The notes under the pieces: model-generated
Seen by the model: only the letters and a program-made list of their open reading frames with translations
Told to the model about the DNA's origin: nothing
Databases searched by the model: none
Source: Aquatica leii
Lineage: Eukaryota > Arthropoda > Insecta > Coleoptera > Lampyridae
Length of the DNA: 64,000 nucleotides
Direction of reading: 5' to 3'
Assembly (NCBI GenBank): GCA_035610365.1
Contig: CM069432.1
Location: forward strand, 240,278,104-240,342,103
Part shown: piece after piece, positions 37,880 to 49,206 of the stretch
How positions within the stretch are numbered: the first letter of the stretch is position 1
Layout: each line of letters opens with the position of its first letter
Program-made: the position numbers and the translations under genes

Positions 37880-38968
37880 TATACTGACTTCAGAAAAATT
37901 GCAACACCTAGAACTTGTTGAACGGTTTTATTGAAACTTTTAGGAAACGTCTATTTTCATGAAACAAAGTGATGATTAAAATTTGAATAAAATCAAGTCA
38001 GTATTATTGGTATGAGAGAAGCCGGACTTTCGCTCAGAGAAATTGCTCGTCGCGTTAATCGGTATTGAGATGTTGGTCCAAATGGTCCGAGGAAGGGGTT
38101 CAACATCGTCGTTGTGGATCTGGACGTCTTCGGAGGACTACAGATCGCGAAAAACGTCGCTTAAGAGTTTTGGCCACAAGAGACAGATTTTTAACAACTT
38201 GATCAATTGCAAATGATTGGATGAGAGGTATAGGACTTAGAGTGTCAATGTCATATGTTTATTGCCGGATAAGATCTTATGGGTTGCGTTCATATCGTCC
38301 ATTTTTATGTCTTCTCCTTACACTACTTTACCGTCTACGCAGACTAGAGTGGACCAACAAAAAGGTTATTTGGGCGCAAGAATGGCATCAAATTGGTCGT
38401 AGGAGGGTCAGACGGATGCGTGTAGAACGTCTGGTCTTTATTGACGGCAACCTAAACGCAGCTGGTTATATTGCTAATGTGCTACAACCAGTTGGGCTTC
38501 CATATCTTCAGGGGCTGCAAAATTCCATTTTCCAGCAGGATAATGCGCGCCCTCATACGACAAGGACTACAACACGGTTTTTGGAAGAAGCTAACATTGC
38601 CGTCCTCCCATGGCCTGCTCGGTTGCCTGATTTATCACCCGTTGAACATGCATGAGAAATGATAGGTAGGCAACTGAATAATTTACCACACCCTCCAGAT
38701 AACTTACACGATCTCCAGCTACGGATTCAAGAAGCTTGGGACGATATACCACAAGCAGCTATAGATCACTTGATTGATAGCATGCCAAGGCGTCTAAATG
38801 AGTGCATTACAAACCATGGCGGAGCAACTGATTATTGAAAAAAATTTTTAAGTTTTTGTTCTTTTGTTTTTAAATTTTAACAATCACTTTGTTTCATGAA
38901 AATAGACGTTTCATGAAAATTACAATAAAATCGTTCAACAACTTCTAGGTGTTGCAATTTTGATCTTG
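37880..38968 (+). mobile_element. Tc1-like DNA transposon
   Basis: Terminal inverted repeats: AAAATTGCAACACCTAGAA near 37895 pairs with TTCTAGGTGTTGCAATTTT near 38943-38961, followed inward by TTGAACGGTTTTATTG / CAATAAAATCGTTCAA. A second inverted pair is GACGTTTCATGAAAAT-like (about 37947 and 38900). TA dinucleotides flank the presumed ends. The size of about 1.09 kb is shorter than the usual 1.6 kb because the transposase carries deletions. Confidence 0.8.
38012..38838 (+). pseudogene. Tc1 transposase, internally deleted
   Basis: MREAGLSLREIARRVNR (38012) is the N-terminal helix-turn-helix of a Tc1 transposase. The main frame 38221-38655 has RRLEWTNKKVIWAQEWHQIG, then jumps to RRRVRRMRVERLVFIDGNLN; the segment holding the first catalytic Asp and the VMVWG block is missing. 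The second catalytic block is intact (IFQQDNARPHT). PARLPDLSPVEHA and a stop stand where W-D/E normally follows. Then LPHPPDNLHDLQLRIQEAWD and a normal C-terminus near 38838. Without the first catalytic Asp it cannot be active. Confidence 0.8.
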
Positions 38969-39529
38969 TACACTTCTTGTAAATCAATAACTTATAAAAA
39001 AAATTGCAAAAAAGTTGGCCATTTTCTATTGTCACTATGGATCCTAGTGACAAATTTTACTTCTTACTTACAGTTAGGAAGTAATTTTTTTAGTATTTTT
39101 GTCATATAGGGAAGAAGGGGGTGAAACAATCTTTGCGCGTCAAAGTGTTCCCTCAATTTCTACCTTTAGTGCAAACTAAATAAAATATTGGCAACAGTGC
39201 ACTTTTACAGTGTGCCTCTTAATAGATATTGGTCAAAAACCCATGCAGTTTGACAAGTATCGAATGAACGTGTGTTGTTTTCATAATTGATGCAAAGTAA
39301 TGTAGCGATTATTAAAACTAATTTATTTATTCTAAAAATATGTACACGTTTATAACTAACCGAACTAATTAAAACTTAAGATATTTCAGAAAAACACTTA
39401 CACTAATTTATATAACACTATCACTCGAAAGATAATGTCCGCGGATGAAGTGCTCACGTGTAGTACGAAACATAGCTTTAAAAATAGTATAAGGTGGTTT
39501 TTCTTGCCCCTGCTAAGTGAAGAATTAAG

Positions 39530-40110
39530 GAAATTCTGTGAAATAGATTAGAAGAGAATTAAAAATTTTACCAAGAGTTTTTAATGTTGACGAAACTTTG
39601 ATTTCAGTTCCTGGGTAAAATTCAAAAATATTGGCAAAAAAGTTGCCAAGCAAGCAGCGAGGGTAACATCTGCAAAACGCAAAATGTCTACAACAGCAGT
39701 TGTTTGTGGATCAGCTGCAGAAAGTTTTGTTTTTCCAATGCTAATTTTTAGTAAAAAACGAATGAAAGCTGAACTGACAAACGGACTCGTCCGGGCATCG
39801 TTTTTGCGAAAGTGGAAAGATATAGTAATTCTGAAGCAGAAGTTTGGTTATTTTGTATTCTTTGTTAAGCCTAGTGCGAATGTGTTACTTATATTGGATA
39901 GGCATTTATTACACGCCAGAAATTTTGATGTCATCTTGAGTGCTAGAGAAAACTTTGTAACCATTTTATGCCTACCGCCACATTGTACCCAAAGTTTCAA
40001 CTTTTAGAAGTGGTTGTTATGGGTCCATTTAGTGTTTATTTAGACCAGGCATTACAAAAATTGCTAAACCGTCCTCCAGATAAAACAGTTTCTGTAATTC
40101 AAAAAGTCAA
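39530..40110 (+). pseudogene. pogo-like transposase, DDE-domain part
   Basis: Plus-strand reading with PRVFNVDETLISVPG (first catalytic Asp), VVCGSAAESFVFPMLIFSKK, VLLILDRHLLHARN (second catalytic Asp), ENFVTILCLPPHCTQ and MGPFSVYLDQAL. This is the central DDE_1 region of a jerky/Tigger-type transposase. It has frame breaks at about 39660 and 40005. Neither the N-terminal HTH nor the C-terminus follows on this strand; both are found nearby on the opposite strand. Confidence 0.75.
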
Positions 40111-40780
40111 ATATATTGTAATGATTAGTTAAAAGCATATGGCATAAACAAAAAGAAATTGGAAATATAACTGTTTTTGTTGCCTCCATCCGAGCATCCA
40201 ACGTGCGTCCATACTTCGTAATTTTGACAGCAAATCCATTGTTCTTTTTTTTATATACATATACTTTTTTTTGCAAAACGTGCATATTGCATCATCCTTT
40301 ACTGCAGGTGGTTCTGTCACTGACCAGTCTTTTTCGTCTGAGAATATAAAAGATGCAATATAAATATCCTTTTCTTCTGAATCAGAAACGTTAGAAGCTT
40401 TTCCTTTTGTTCTTTTGCAAGTATTTGTTTCAGTATTAAGTTTTGAATCTTTAACGCAGTCTTTTGACTTAGTGGTTTATTTTGATGTTGACTGAAACAT
40501 TTGCCAGTTGTCGAGAAGTGACCTAAACGTGACTGCAGGCTGGGATTTTTTTAATTATTAGATAAAGTTTTTTGATTTAGAATAGAAACTGGTTATTACC
40601 GTTGCTAAATAAGCTTTCCGTCTTCTATTCGACACTTGTCCTTTTGACGGTGGAGGTGAAGAAGCTGGTAAGCATCCGATTTCAGCTAAGTCAACGTTGC
40701 TGATTTCAAATCTGTGGAATGCAACTGATTCCTTTTCGTGTATAAATAAAGAAAGACGTTGTTTGAAATTATATATTAAA
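40100..40780 (-). pseudogene. pogo-like transposase, C-terminal part, opposite strand
   Basis: Minus-strand readings: FHRFEISNVDLAEIGCLPAS, then SKGQVSNRRRKAYLATVITS, a Lys-rich linker, then DAICTFCKKKY and, in another frame, EQWICCQNYEVWTHVGCSD. The last is a PHD-like Cys/His cluster (C-x2-C, C-x2-C-like, H-x2-C) found at the C-terminus of some jerky/pogo transposases. It abuts the plus-strand DDE part tail to tail. Confidence 0.6.
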
Positions 40781-40949
40781 ATTTTTGTTGCTGAACTTTT
40801 CGGCTAATGCCTTATGTTCAGCAGCAATAAATACTCATTCATTAATATGCTCCCAGATTGACATCTCATATAAACCTTTCTAAAAAATTTTGTATTGGCA
40901 TAAGAACATAAACGACGTTTATTCTGGCGCAGCCACATCCATTCTGTTC

Positions 40950-41640
40950 AGTATAATGGGTTTTAAGGTTCCAATAAAAGTCTTGTTGATGTGTCAAGTA
41001 AGTCACACAATAGTTACATGGTTTTTTTAAACTAGTTTATTTATTTGCCAGTTCTTTATGTGAGAATAATGGACATCTCAAACCAACAGACTAGGAGATT
41101 TTTTAGAAAACCTGGTATAACTAATAAAATGTTTAAAGCAGTCTATGAACAAACTGCACTACACTCAGTCCAAAAAATGACACCTGCCTATATTCCTAAT
41201 AGGGGCGTCTCTCATTAGTGAGTTATCTAACCATGCTCGTCTAGTTTTCTCGTTTTTGCCAAATGGATGATTTATTTCATTCCGTACAGCCAGTTGATAA
41301 GCTAGTCTTTGTACATCACGTCGAGTTAAAGCAAAATATTAGTACTCCATATGGAGCAAATATTTAACCAATTGCTTTTCTAGTTGACCAGGAAACACTG
41401 GCTTTTGTCTCAATTTGTTGTTAACAACTTTTTTGTTGTCTTTGACACTTTTACACCCTATTTTAATCCCATCTTTTTTTAGCAAACCGTACGGATAGCC
41501 GCGGATGATTCTCCATAGGTAACATAAAACATGGAGTTAGACGATTTATTGCGACATTGATAGCATTTCCATTTACTCTAACGGTGAATACTCCTAACGA
41601 GAACTTTAATCCTGCCCCTATGCGGCTGCTGCAACGGTTT
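40950..41640 (-). pseudogene. pogo-like transposase, N-terminal part, opposite strand
   Basis: Minus strand from about 41600: an HTH-like stretch (YGESSAAIRTV), then LRQKPVFPGQLEKQLVKYLL, then FALTRRDVQRLAYQLAVRNE, then INHPFGKNEKTRRAWLDN. These are the N-terminal HTH and CENP-B-type blocks of a jerky/Tigger transposase. The DDE domain that should follow on this strand is absent and instead lies on the plus strand at 39530-40110. Confidence 0.65.
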
Positions 41641-42019
41641 CGGAGGTGATATCTACTAACGGAATCGCTTTGGGAAAAAATAATATAACATTGTTAAACA
41701 ATGTACTTTCTGTATGTCGATTTGATGATATCTTTTATTTCACGAGCAAGCATACAATTATATTGCAGGCAGTTTATTAATAAAAGTTGAAGTATTTCAA
41801 GGGGGACATGTGATGCAAGTTTCCACTTCTTGAGGAGTGATAGATTTCAAGGTCATTTGAAGGTTAACTTTACTTTTTTAAATGGAAACCTATATTTTTT
41901 ATTCTTTATTATTACTCCCTATAAAAAGATAAACAACTTTTGTAGAAACCATTTTTTAGTTTAGCGCACAGTTTCACAGATATTTTAACGTCAAAATTTT
42001 ATAAAATTATAATTATAAA

Positions 42020-43242
42020 AAGTAATTCTAAAATCCTATCATTTGATGTTACATCTTTATTTACTAATATTACTAAAGATCTTATTGTTGAATTAATAAA
42101 TAAATATTGGGATGATTTGAAGAGCCATACAACTTTAGAATTAGTTGCTGTAGTCTATATTATCGAGTTTCTTTTTGAGTCAAGTTATTTTACATTTGAT
42201 GACAAGATGTATACTCAAAAACTTGGTACTGCTATGGGTAATCCAACGTCAGCTATATTGGCTAATCTTGCTATGCATGACCTACTTAAATATGTAAAAA
42301 ACAATTTATCATATACACCGGTCTTTTTATTTTATTACGTTGATGATATTGTTACTCGTATACCCGAAACAGAAATTCAAAACACTCTCAACACTTTTAA
42401 TGGTTACAATCGACATTTGAAATTCACGTATGAAGTTGAACAAAAAGGTTGATTGCCGTATTTAGATGTTAGGCTTACTAAGGATACTAACACGGGTTGT
42501 ATAGTTAGTGAATGGTATACGAAACCCATAGCCTCTAACAAAACGTTAAATTATTTTTCTAAACGCCCTACCATCAAAAGAGTAATACGATCAAGGCTAT
42601 TAAAACTAAAATATTAAGTTTAAGCAGCCCACAGTTTGTTACAAAAAACCTAAACTGCTTAAAGAACATAATAAAGAAAAGCAACTACCTTAATAACATA
42701 ATAAACAGAATACTCATACACACTAATACAACTAATAATAATAATACTCCACCAGCAATAAACCCATCCATTACTAATCCTAACACTAACCCTAACCCTA
42801 ACACTAACGTTATTTACACGAAAATAATAAATGTTCCAAATCTAACAAAAAGAATAATTCCGATTATAAAAAACAATCATATAAAAATAAGAACTTATAA
42901 CACTAATACTATTTATAACATGCTGTACAGTAGAACTAAAGATAAAACTAATATAACTGAAAAACATGATGTAGTGTACGAGCTAAAATGTATGGGATGC
43001 CAAGCGTGTTATATAGGACAAACAAAACAGAAAATAAAAAATCGGATCAATAATCACATGTATGATTGTAATAATAAAAAAGGTGAAACTGCGTTAGCGT
43101 TACATCATATCAAAACGGGGCATAATTTTGACTTTAACAGTCCCAAAATTTTAGACAGAGATTGTAACTACTAAAAGCGATTAGTTTCAGAGATGATATT
43201 CATCAACGTTTACAAAAACAACATTAATTTTAATACGTACAC
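42020..43242 (+). pseudogene. Penelope-like element: reverse transcriptase and GIY-YIG endonuclease
   Basis: The reading starts with SFDVTSLFTNI (about 42040), then GTAMGNPTSAILANLAMHDL, then LFYYVDDIVTRIP (catalytic YVDD), LPYLDVRLTKDTNTG and EWYTKPIASNKTLNYFSKRP. After a frame change and an Asn/Pro/Thr-rich linker comes VVYELKCMGC...CYIGQTKQKIKNRINNH, a GIY-YIG nuclease, ending near 43175. This RT-linker-GIY-YIG order defines Penelope-like elements. The 5' end is truncated, since the N-terminal RT blocks are missing. The 3' untranslated part continues after the LINE insertion at 43257-44240. Confidence 0.85.
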
Positions 43243-43256
43243 TAACAGTTTAAGTA

Positions 43257-44240
43257 CAGTAACAGTAACAGGATAATAAAGAGGCAGAACACATAAAGGA
43301 AAGGGTGAAGAAAGGAAACAGGCTAATAGGACAAGTATGGGGTGTGGGGGAAAGAATTTTCAAGATGGATATAAAAAAAAGAAAATTGCTGTTCGAAAAA
43401 TTAATAAAGGGGGTGGTAATGTATGAAGCGGAAATATGGGACTGGAAGGAGTGGAGGGAGATAGAGGGGCTACAGGAAAAATACTGGAGATGGGTGTTAG
43501 GATTGGACAGGGATACACCGGGGTATATTGTGAGAGAGGAGGTTCAGATAGAAAAAATAAGGATTGAGACAGGATAAAGAGCAATAAAATACGAGGAAGA
43601 AATGAGGGAAAGAACCGATTGCAAAATTCTGCAAGAATGTTGGAAAGAGATAAAGGGAGGGAAAGTGAAGTACGGGCAGGAGGGCAGAGAAGAGTATTAC
43701 AAAAGAAATGGGTACGCGAGTGAAGAAGTGGAGAGATTAAGAGAAGAGGGGGTAGGGACAAGAGAAGAAATAATAAGGAGAGATAGAGACATCGAAAAAC
43801 AAGAAAGATGGACAAAGATAAAAGAGAGCAGTTATAATAGGAATTATAAAGATATCAAGGGTGAAGGGGTGCCGGAATATTTAAAAGACAGTGAGATTAA
43901 AAGTAACAAAAGGAAAAAATGGTGGCAAGGTTCAGATGTGGCAACGAGGAGTTAGGGAACAAATATTGGAAGGAAGAACCAGAAAAGTTGTGCAGGCTAT
44001 GTGGAGAAGAAATGGAAGATCTGAACCACATGAGAAAGAGATGCAGGGAACTAAGAGAAGAGGTGATGAAAACAGTGGATATCTTAGATGAAAACGGAAA
44101 AGGAGCGGAATGGATGGAGGAAGTATGGAGCAGGAGGAAAAAGTTAAGGGGGGAGAAGGGATAAGAAAATGTAATATATATGTATAGACAACACGACCAA
44201 ATTTGTAAGCCAAATGGCAATGAATAAAGTTAAACTTATA
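43257..44240 (+). mobile_element. 5'-truncated LINE fragment with 14-bp target duplication
   Basis: The 14-mer TAACAGTTTAAGTA occurs at 43243-43256 and again at 44241-44254, directly flanking this segment. The segment encodes the C-terminal part of a LINE ORF2: EAEIWDWKEWREIEGLQEKY, then VLGLDRDTPGYIVREE, then YYKRNGYASEEVERLREEG, then CRLCGEEMEDLNHMRKRC, a CCHC-like zinc motif. Frames are 43305-43577, 43602-43955 and 43919-44164, so there are two or three shifts. The long target duplication and 5' truncation are standard signs of LINE target-primed insertion, here into the 3' part of a Penelope-like element. Confidence 0.85.
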
Positions 44241-44254
44241 TAACAGTTTAAGTA

Positions 44255-44720
44255 ATGTGTACAACAATTTAATATCAAAGATTGCATATTAGCTTTAGAT
44301 AGGTCTATTAAATTCGCGGTATTTTTCGTTATAATCTTTCATTGATTACCTTGACATTGCAAATAGAATTTTTGATTATACATGTCGTGCCAATTGTTTG
44401 TCTTTCACATGTAATTTATTCATTTACAATTTTTTTAATTTATTTGACTTGTTAGAAATAGTTTAACAATTATTCATATGTTAATTTTAATTATTATTGT
44501 GTACAAGTTTCATGTCGTTTGGATTTAAGAACTACTTCACTCTAACCTTTTAGTGTAAGTTTCTACGTTGTTTGTAGTACCTAAAATGATATTAGTTGTT
44601 AAGTAAAAAGAAGTGTTACCTTACTCACAATATATTTTAGTGGCCTGAAGAAGTTCACGCCTGTGCACGAAACGTTGCCATAATAAAATCTTGAATGGTT
44701 TAATTGCCCCTCCTAGTGAA
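44255..44720 (+). mobile_element. 3' end of the Penelope-like element
   Basis: Non-coding sequence between the LINE target duplication and about 44720. It ends with a hammerhead-like motif (44641-44680) and TAATAAAATCTTGAATGG, comparable in layout to the 3' ends of the other Penelope-like copies in the window (near 5213 and 47534). Confidence 0.55.
44641..44680 (+). ncRNA. Hammerhead-ribozyme-like motif
   Basis: TGGC is followed by the core CTGAAGA, a stem (GTTCAC / GTGCAC with one mismatch), GAAAC, and GTTGCCA. TGGC and GCCA pair as stem I. Core spacing and sequence follow the hammerhead consensus CUGANGA...GAAA. It lies at the 3' end of a Penelope-like element, where such motifs are known. 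Confidence 0.55.
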
Positions 44721-45697
44721 GAATTTCTACAATCTAAGTCATTAATTCGTCCATTTTGTTCTAATTTATAAACTAAATATCGAAATTAAATGCAATGTAA
44801 GGTAAAATAACTTTATTCGATCAAAAAATATTGTTGTAGCATGCTGTAGTATATTCGGTTATGTTACGGTTGACTGTCAGATAGGGTTTATAGTATTGCA
44901 AACTTAAATTTATTTAATCACTAAAGCGGTACGGAAAGAAAGTCTTTCTCTATCGTTTACAGTACGGATATAAAGCTATTAACCATATCAAAATACAAAA
45001 AAGGATATTTGGAAATTCAAAGTTCCAAACAACCAATTGATTTGACACTTAACCAAACAGTGCACACTGGTGCTGCAAAAAGATTAGTAATAGTCATCAA
45101 TTTTACAAACTGTAATATCTGTTCGACAACAACGGAGCTATGAAATAAGATCGTCTATTCTATCAATACGAGATTACTGGTTTATGTAAACGCTAAAGTA
45201 TAGCAGCTGATTTAGGAATACACTAAATTAAAAAAAAATTCAAGATTCCATATTGTGGGTGGCTTCGAAATTTTAACAAATATTATTTTTTATATATTTT
45301 TTAATTTTAATAGCAGCAAAGAAAGGCTGGAAAATAAACGATAACAAATATGGATTTAATTGTTTTGAAAGTAACAGTACAATCTGTTTAAAACACTATA
45401 AAATTCAGAGAAACTCAGAAAATAGTACTAATTATAGAGACATTGTCATTAACTTTTTTATATAATAAAGATATTTATGAGGAAGACAAAAAAACAAATA
45501 ATTGCGGCGATTTTACATTTCGGACCATTTGTATATTAATTTTATTAACTTTATATACACTCTAGAACCCTCACATTTTTAGAAGATTAAAAATATTTCA
45601 AAATTCATCAAACCGCATATTTTAAAAATTTCGAATTTTAATTGTTACAGTAACCTTTTGTGAAATGCAAGCTACGGTTAAATGTACATAATTGCAG
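44721..45697. other. AT-rich stretch without recognisable genes
   Basis: Nearly 1 kb without a supported coding frame, RNA gene or repeat. Confidence 0.4.
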
Positions 45698-45835
45698 TGT
45701 TTACATTATTGTTGCATTGAAATAGTACCTCGTATTTTGTATATAATACATATTTTTAAACGCTACGTTTTACATTATAGCAGTTTTGAAATACTACCTC
45801 GTGCGTCCGATTTAATATCTATTTAGAAATATTAT
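45698..45835. repeat. Imperfect tandem duplication, unit about 70 bases
   Basis: GTTTACATTATTGTTGCATT followed by GAAATAGTACCTCGT (from 45698) is repeated, with changes, as TTTTACATTATAGCAGTTTT and GAAATACTACCTCGT (from 45768). Two units are visible. Confidence 0.5.
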
Positions 45836-45884
45836 TCGAATTATGTCGAACCAGTTTGAACATCCTGATCAATAATTTAAACAG

Positions 45885-46023
45885 TTGTCTATCAATTATC
45901 TATCTTATATCAAAGGCACTACGGATCGTATCGGAAAAATCTTGCCAAAACACATTATCGCTCAGTTTTCTACTCTTCCTAAATTCGGTCAATTTTTAAA
46001 TCATGCCAAAGACGTTATTCTTT
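45885..46023 (+). pseudogene. Penelope-like element fragment (linker before GIY-YIG)
   Basis: The open reading LSYIKGTTDRIGKILPKHII, then FGQFLNHAKDVI matches the conserved (K)GTTDKIgkiLkk linker that precedes the GIY-YIG domain in Penelope-like proteins. It is only about 45 residues and lies just outside the proposed BEL 3' LTR. Confidence 0.55.
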
Positions 46024-46047
46024 TTTAATTTGGCGCCTATTTTTAAT

Positions 46048-46243
46048 TGTTTTTAAATTTTGCTTGTTTCTTGATTTATTTTGAAGTTGGACGTAAAGTC
46101 AATATGACAAATAAACTGATTATAATATTACATTTTCCCTGGTTTTTAACATAATATTGAATTTTAAAATAAAAATTTACCTTGTCCCAAAAGCGCATAG
46201 CGCAAGTACAAAATAACTTGATTTTAAAATAAAAATTTAACAG
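46048..46243 (-). repeat. Probable 3' LTR of the BEL/Pao element
   Basis: This segment is similar to 62983-63159 in the same orientation. Shared blocks include AAATTTTGCTTGTTTCTTGA, AAATTTACCTTG, AAGCGCA.AGCGCAAGTACAAA and AACTTGATTTTAAA. On the minus strand it begins TGTTAAATTTT and ends near ACA. It lies downstream of the last BEL coding block and pairs with a similar copy next to a primer-binding site, so the two copies fit diverged LTRs. TAAT flanks both outer ends. Confidence 0.5.
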
Positions 46244-46349
46244 TGCGTGCACCTTGAAATTCGATGGATATCAACATAAATAACAATACTTGTACACAAA
46301 AAACTTAAATTATATAGGCAAAATACGTAGTTCATGAACGATTTATAAT

Positions 46350-46575
46350 ATAGCCACTTGAAACTTTCAAATCTACGTTACGGATAACACCATCACTAGC
46401 ACAATGTAATTTCAATACTCAACCTAAAGACCACGACAACGGTACCACCGTTTCATTCATTAACACGAGGCTGTTTATTTGCAGCAAATCTGGAAGTCTT
46501 TGCAACCATTTTCTTCTTTTTAATTCGAGAACAACTTCTCGGCTCCAACACCTAAACATAAAATTTAGTATTAAA
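46350..46575 (-). pseudogene. BEL/Pao pol C-terminal domain (DUF5641-like)
   Basis: Minus-strand reading KRRKWLQRLPDLLQINSLVL, then MNETVVPLSWSLG, then VLKLHCASDGVIRNVDLKVS. This matches the W-x-lG-x-vxevhpGxDGxvRxvxvxt pattern of the domain that ends BEL/Pao integrase proteins. One stop replaces the Arg of the LGR motif. Confidence 0.7.
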
Positions 46576-46586
46576 AAAAAATTAAT

Positions 46587-47617
46587 GGTACCTTACCTTT
46601 TCTTGATGAACGATAGAAAGAAAACCAGATTGTACTTTAATGCATTCAGCTTATCGAAAACCAACACATACGGATCAATATATAAACGAAAATTCTCATC
46701 ATCATAAATTTCAGAAATTTGGAACAATTTGCACATTATACAACCGTGCGATAACAATTTGCCATCAAGATAAATTACCAGAAGAATTAAATTATCTTGA
46801 GAGTTTTTATAAGAAATGGTTTTAACAGAGAACAAATTAAAAAGTATCTTCGACCAAAAACTAGACTTACTGTACCAAATGATTCAACTATAAGCAACAA
46901 TTTTGCTGTTCTATCTTTTGTCGCCAATATGAGTGACAAAATTGGAAGAATATTGAAGAAACATGACAATAAAGTTGCTTACAATACTACCACGAAAATT
47001 AAAAATTTGTTGAATCCTGTTGAAGATAAAATTCCACATAACACATGTGGGCTGTATCAAGTTCCATGCGCTTATGGTAAGGTATATATTGGAGAAACTG
47101 ATAGAACTATTGAAACTAGACTAAAAGAACACAAAAGACATCTTCGTTTACTTCAACCTTCTAAATCTGCCATTGCCTAACATGCGTTAAACACTTTACA
47201 TGACATAAACTTCGAAAAAACTATAACGATTGCTAAAACCAAAAACTGGCGTTAAAGAAAGATCAGAGAAGCGGTTAAAATTATTAAAGTACCCGACAAC
47301 TTTAACAGGGACAATGGTTATGAAGTTATCTGCACCTGGTTACCTGTTATTTCCTGGTCTTTACTTTATCCACCAAACACACTATAAGCTATGTCTAGAG
47401 TTTGTAATGGTAGTTTTTCTTTAGACCTTCGAGCAAATGCTGCAGCTAAAAGAACTTACAACATTTATTAACGTTTCCGAACATTTGTTTTTTTCTAGTT
47501 ACCTTAGTTTTTTAATTGTCATTTTTACAATTGTCACCTGAAGAAGAACGTAGACCACGTTTGAAAGCTTGTGAGTTTTTTAATAAATATATTACACCAT
47601 TTACCCAAAAAACTATT
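46587..47617 (+). pseudogene. Penelope-like element: C-terminal RT and GIY-YIG
   Basis: AYRKPTHTDQYINENSHHH (46648) is the last conserved block of a Penelope-like RT. After one frame change come REQIKKYLRPKTRLTV, NMSDKIGRILKKHDNK and GLYQVPCAYGKVYIGETDRT, a GIY-YIG nuclease, with ETRLKEHKRHLRLLQPSKSA. It decays after 47180. The 3' end has a hammerhead-like motif at 47534-47574 and AATAAATATATT. The N-terminal RT is missing. It lies inside the BEL element, replacing or interrupting its integrase region. Confidence 0.8.
47534..47574 (+). ncRNA. Hammerhead-ribozyme-like motif
   Basis: TCAC precedes the core CTGAAGA; a stem (AACGT / ACGTT around AGACC) leads to TGAAAG, and CTTGTGA closes with GTGA pairing to TCAC as stem I. 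This is the layout seen at the 3' ends of the other Penelope-like copies here. Confidence 0.55.
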
Positions 47618-47921
47618 TTAAGAAACTTTTATCTTATGTTTTCTTAGTATTCTTCCAAGTTTGTCACTTATGTTGGAAACAAAGAGTACAATAACAAATT
47701 TTGGTTAATAGTAGGAACATCTGTTAAAGTAGGTCTTGTTTTTGGTCGAAAAAATTTTTTGATTTGTTCTTTTTAAAATGATTTCTTATAAAAGTTAGTT
47801 ACCTTAGTTTTACAATTGCCAAATTAATTTAATTTATACTGCCCGACCAAGAACTTAGCTCAAGTTTGTAAGCTTGTTTGTAAATTGTGTCAAATAAATA
47901 CACCGTTTACCTTAAATAAAT
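47618..47921 (-). repeat. Inverted Penelope-like fragment followed by a repeated 3' end
   Basis: The minus strand of about 47770-47630 reads REQIKKFFRPKTRPTLTDV, the same protein segment found on the plus strand at 46827, so an inverted partial copy follows the first. 47795-47921 then repeats, in direct orientation, the 3' end at 47502-47617, sharing TTACCTTAGTTTT...ATTG, AAGCTTGT and AATAAATA. Penelope elements often carry such partial tandem or inverted copies. Confidence 0.6.
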
Positions 47922-47939
47922 CAACAACAACAGTTTAAA

Positions 47940-48424
47940 TTTAGATGATATGCCTTTATTTAAATGAAAAGAATGTATTTATTGTGAGAAAACTTCACTT
48001 TGGCATAATTTAATTAATTAGTAAATGAATCATCTAACTCTAACAGACAACCCCGATCAGCCGTTCTGCTACAAGGCGTCTACAATTTGACACAAATCTT
48101 ATGGAGTAAAAAAAGAAAATCCTAAAATCGTTTGGCACCGTTACAGCATTCAAAAACACACAAAAAACTTATTATATTAGGGGTAGAAGGATCATTGTAT
48201 TTTTTTAGAAACGTAGGTCCATGCCACCAAAGTTCATGACAGATTAGGTTTTTACTGAAGAACCTCTAGTGATACGATCAGCAGGATTATTTTGGATATC
48301 TACATAATTCGAAAACTTTGATTTGTGTTTTTCTTGGATTGCAGCAATTCGATTTGCTACAAATGTTTTATATTTGTTTGGAGCGGAATTAATCTAAGCA
48401 AGCGTTATTTTTGAATCATTCCAC
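47940..48424 (-). pseudogene. BEL/Pao pol, RNase H end
   Basis: The minus strand reads FLWNDSKITLA (DS of RNase H), then INSAPNKYKTFVANRIAAIQ, then YVDIQNNPADRITRGS. This is the W-c-DS...flNRV...V.t..NPADl.sRG block characteristic of BEL/Pao (Peptidase_A17 to integrase connection). Downstream readings decay. The upstream half of the same domain resumes at 48819 after the H4 insertion. Confidence 0.75.
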
Positions 48425-48432
48425 AAAAAACG

Positions 48433-49206
<774 letters not shown>

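Noticed and set aside
42776..42812. CCTAACACTAACCCTAACCC-like run resembling telomere repeats
   Set aside because: It lies in the Asn/Thr/Pro-rich linker of the Penelope-like protein, is short and irregular, and typical insect telomeres use TTAGG.
43360..43815. Minus-strand 151-codon ORF rich in Leu, Ser and Pro
   Set aside because: Shadow of the purine-rich LINE coding sequence on the other strand, which has recognisable motifs.
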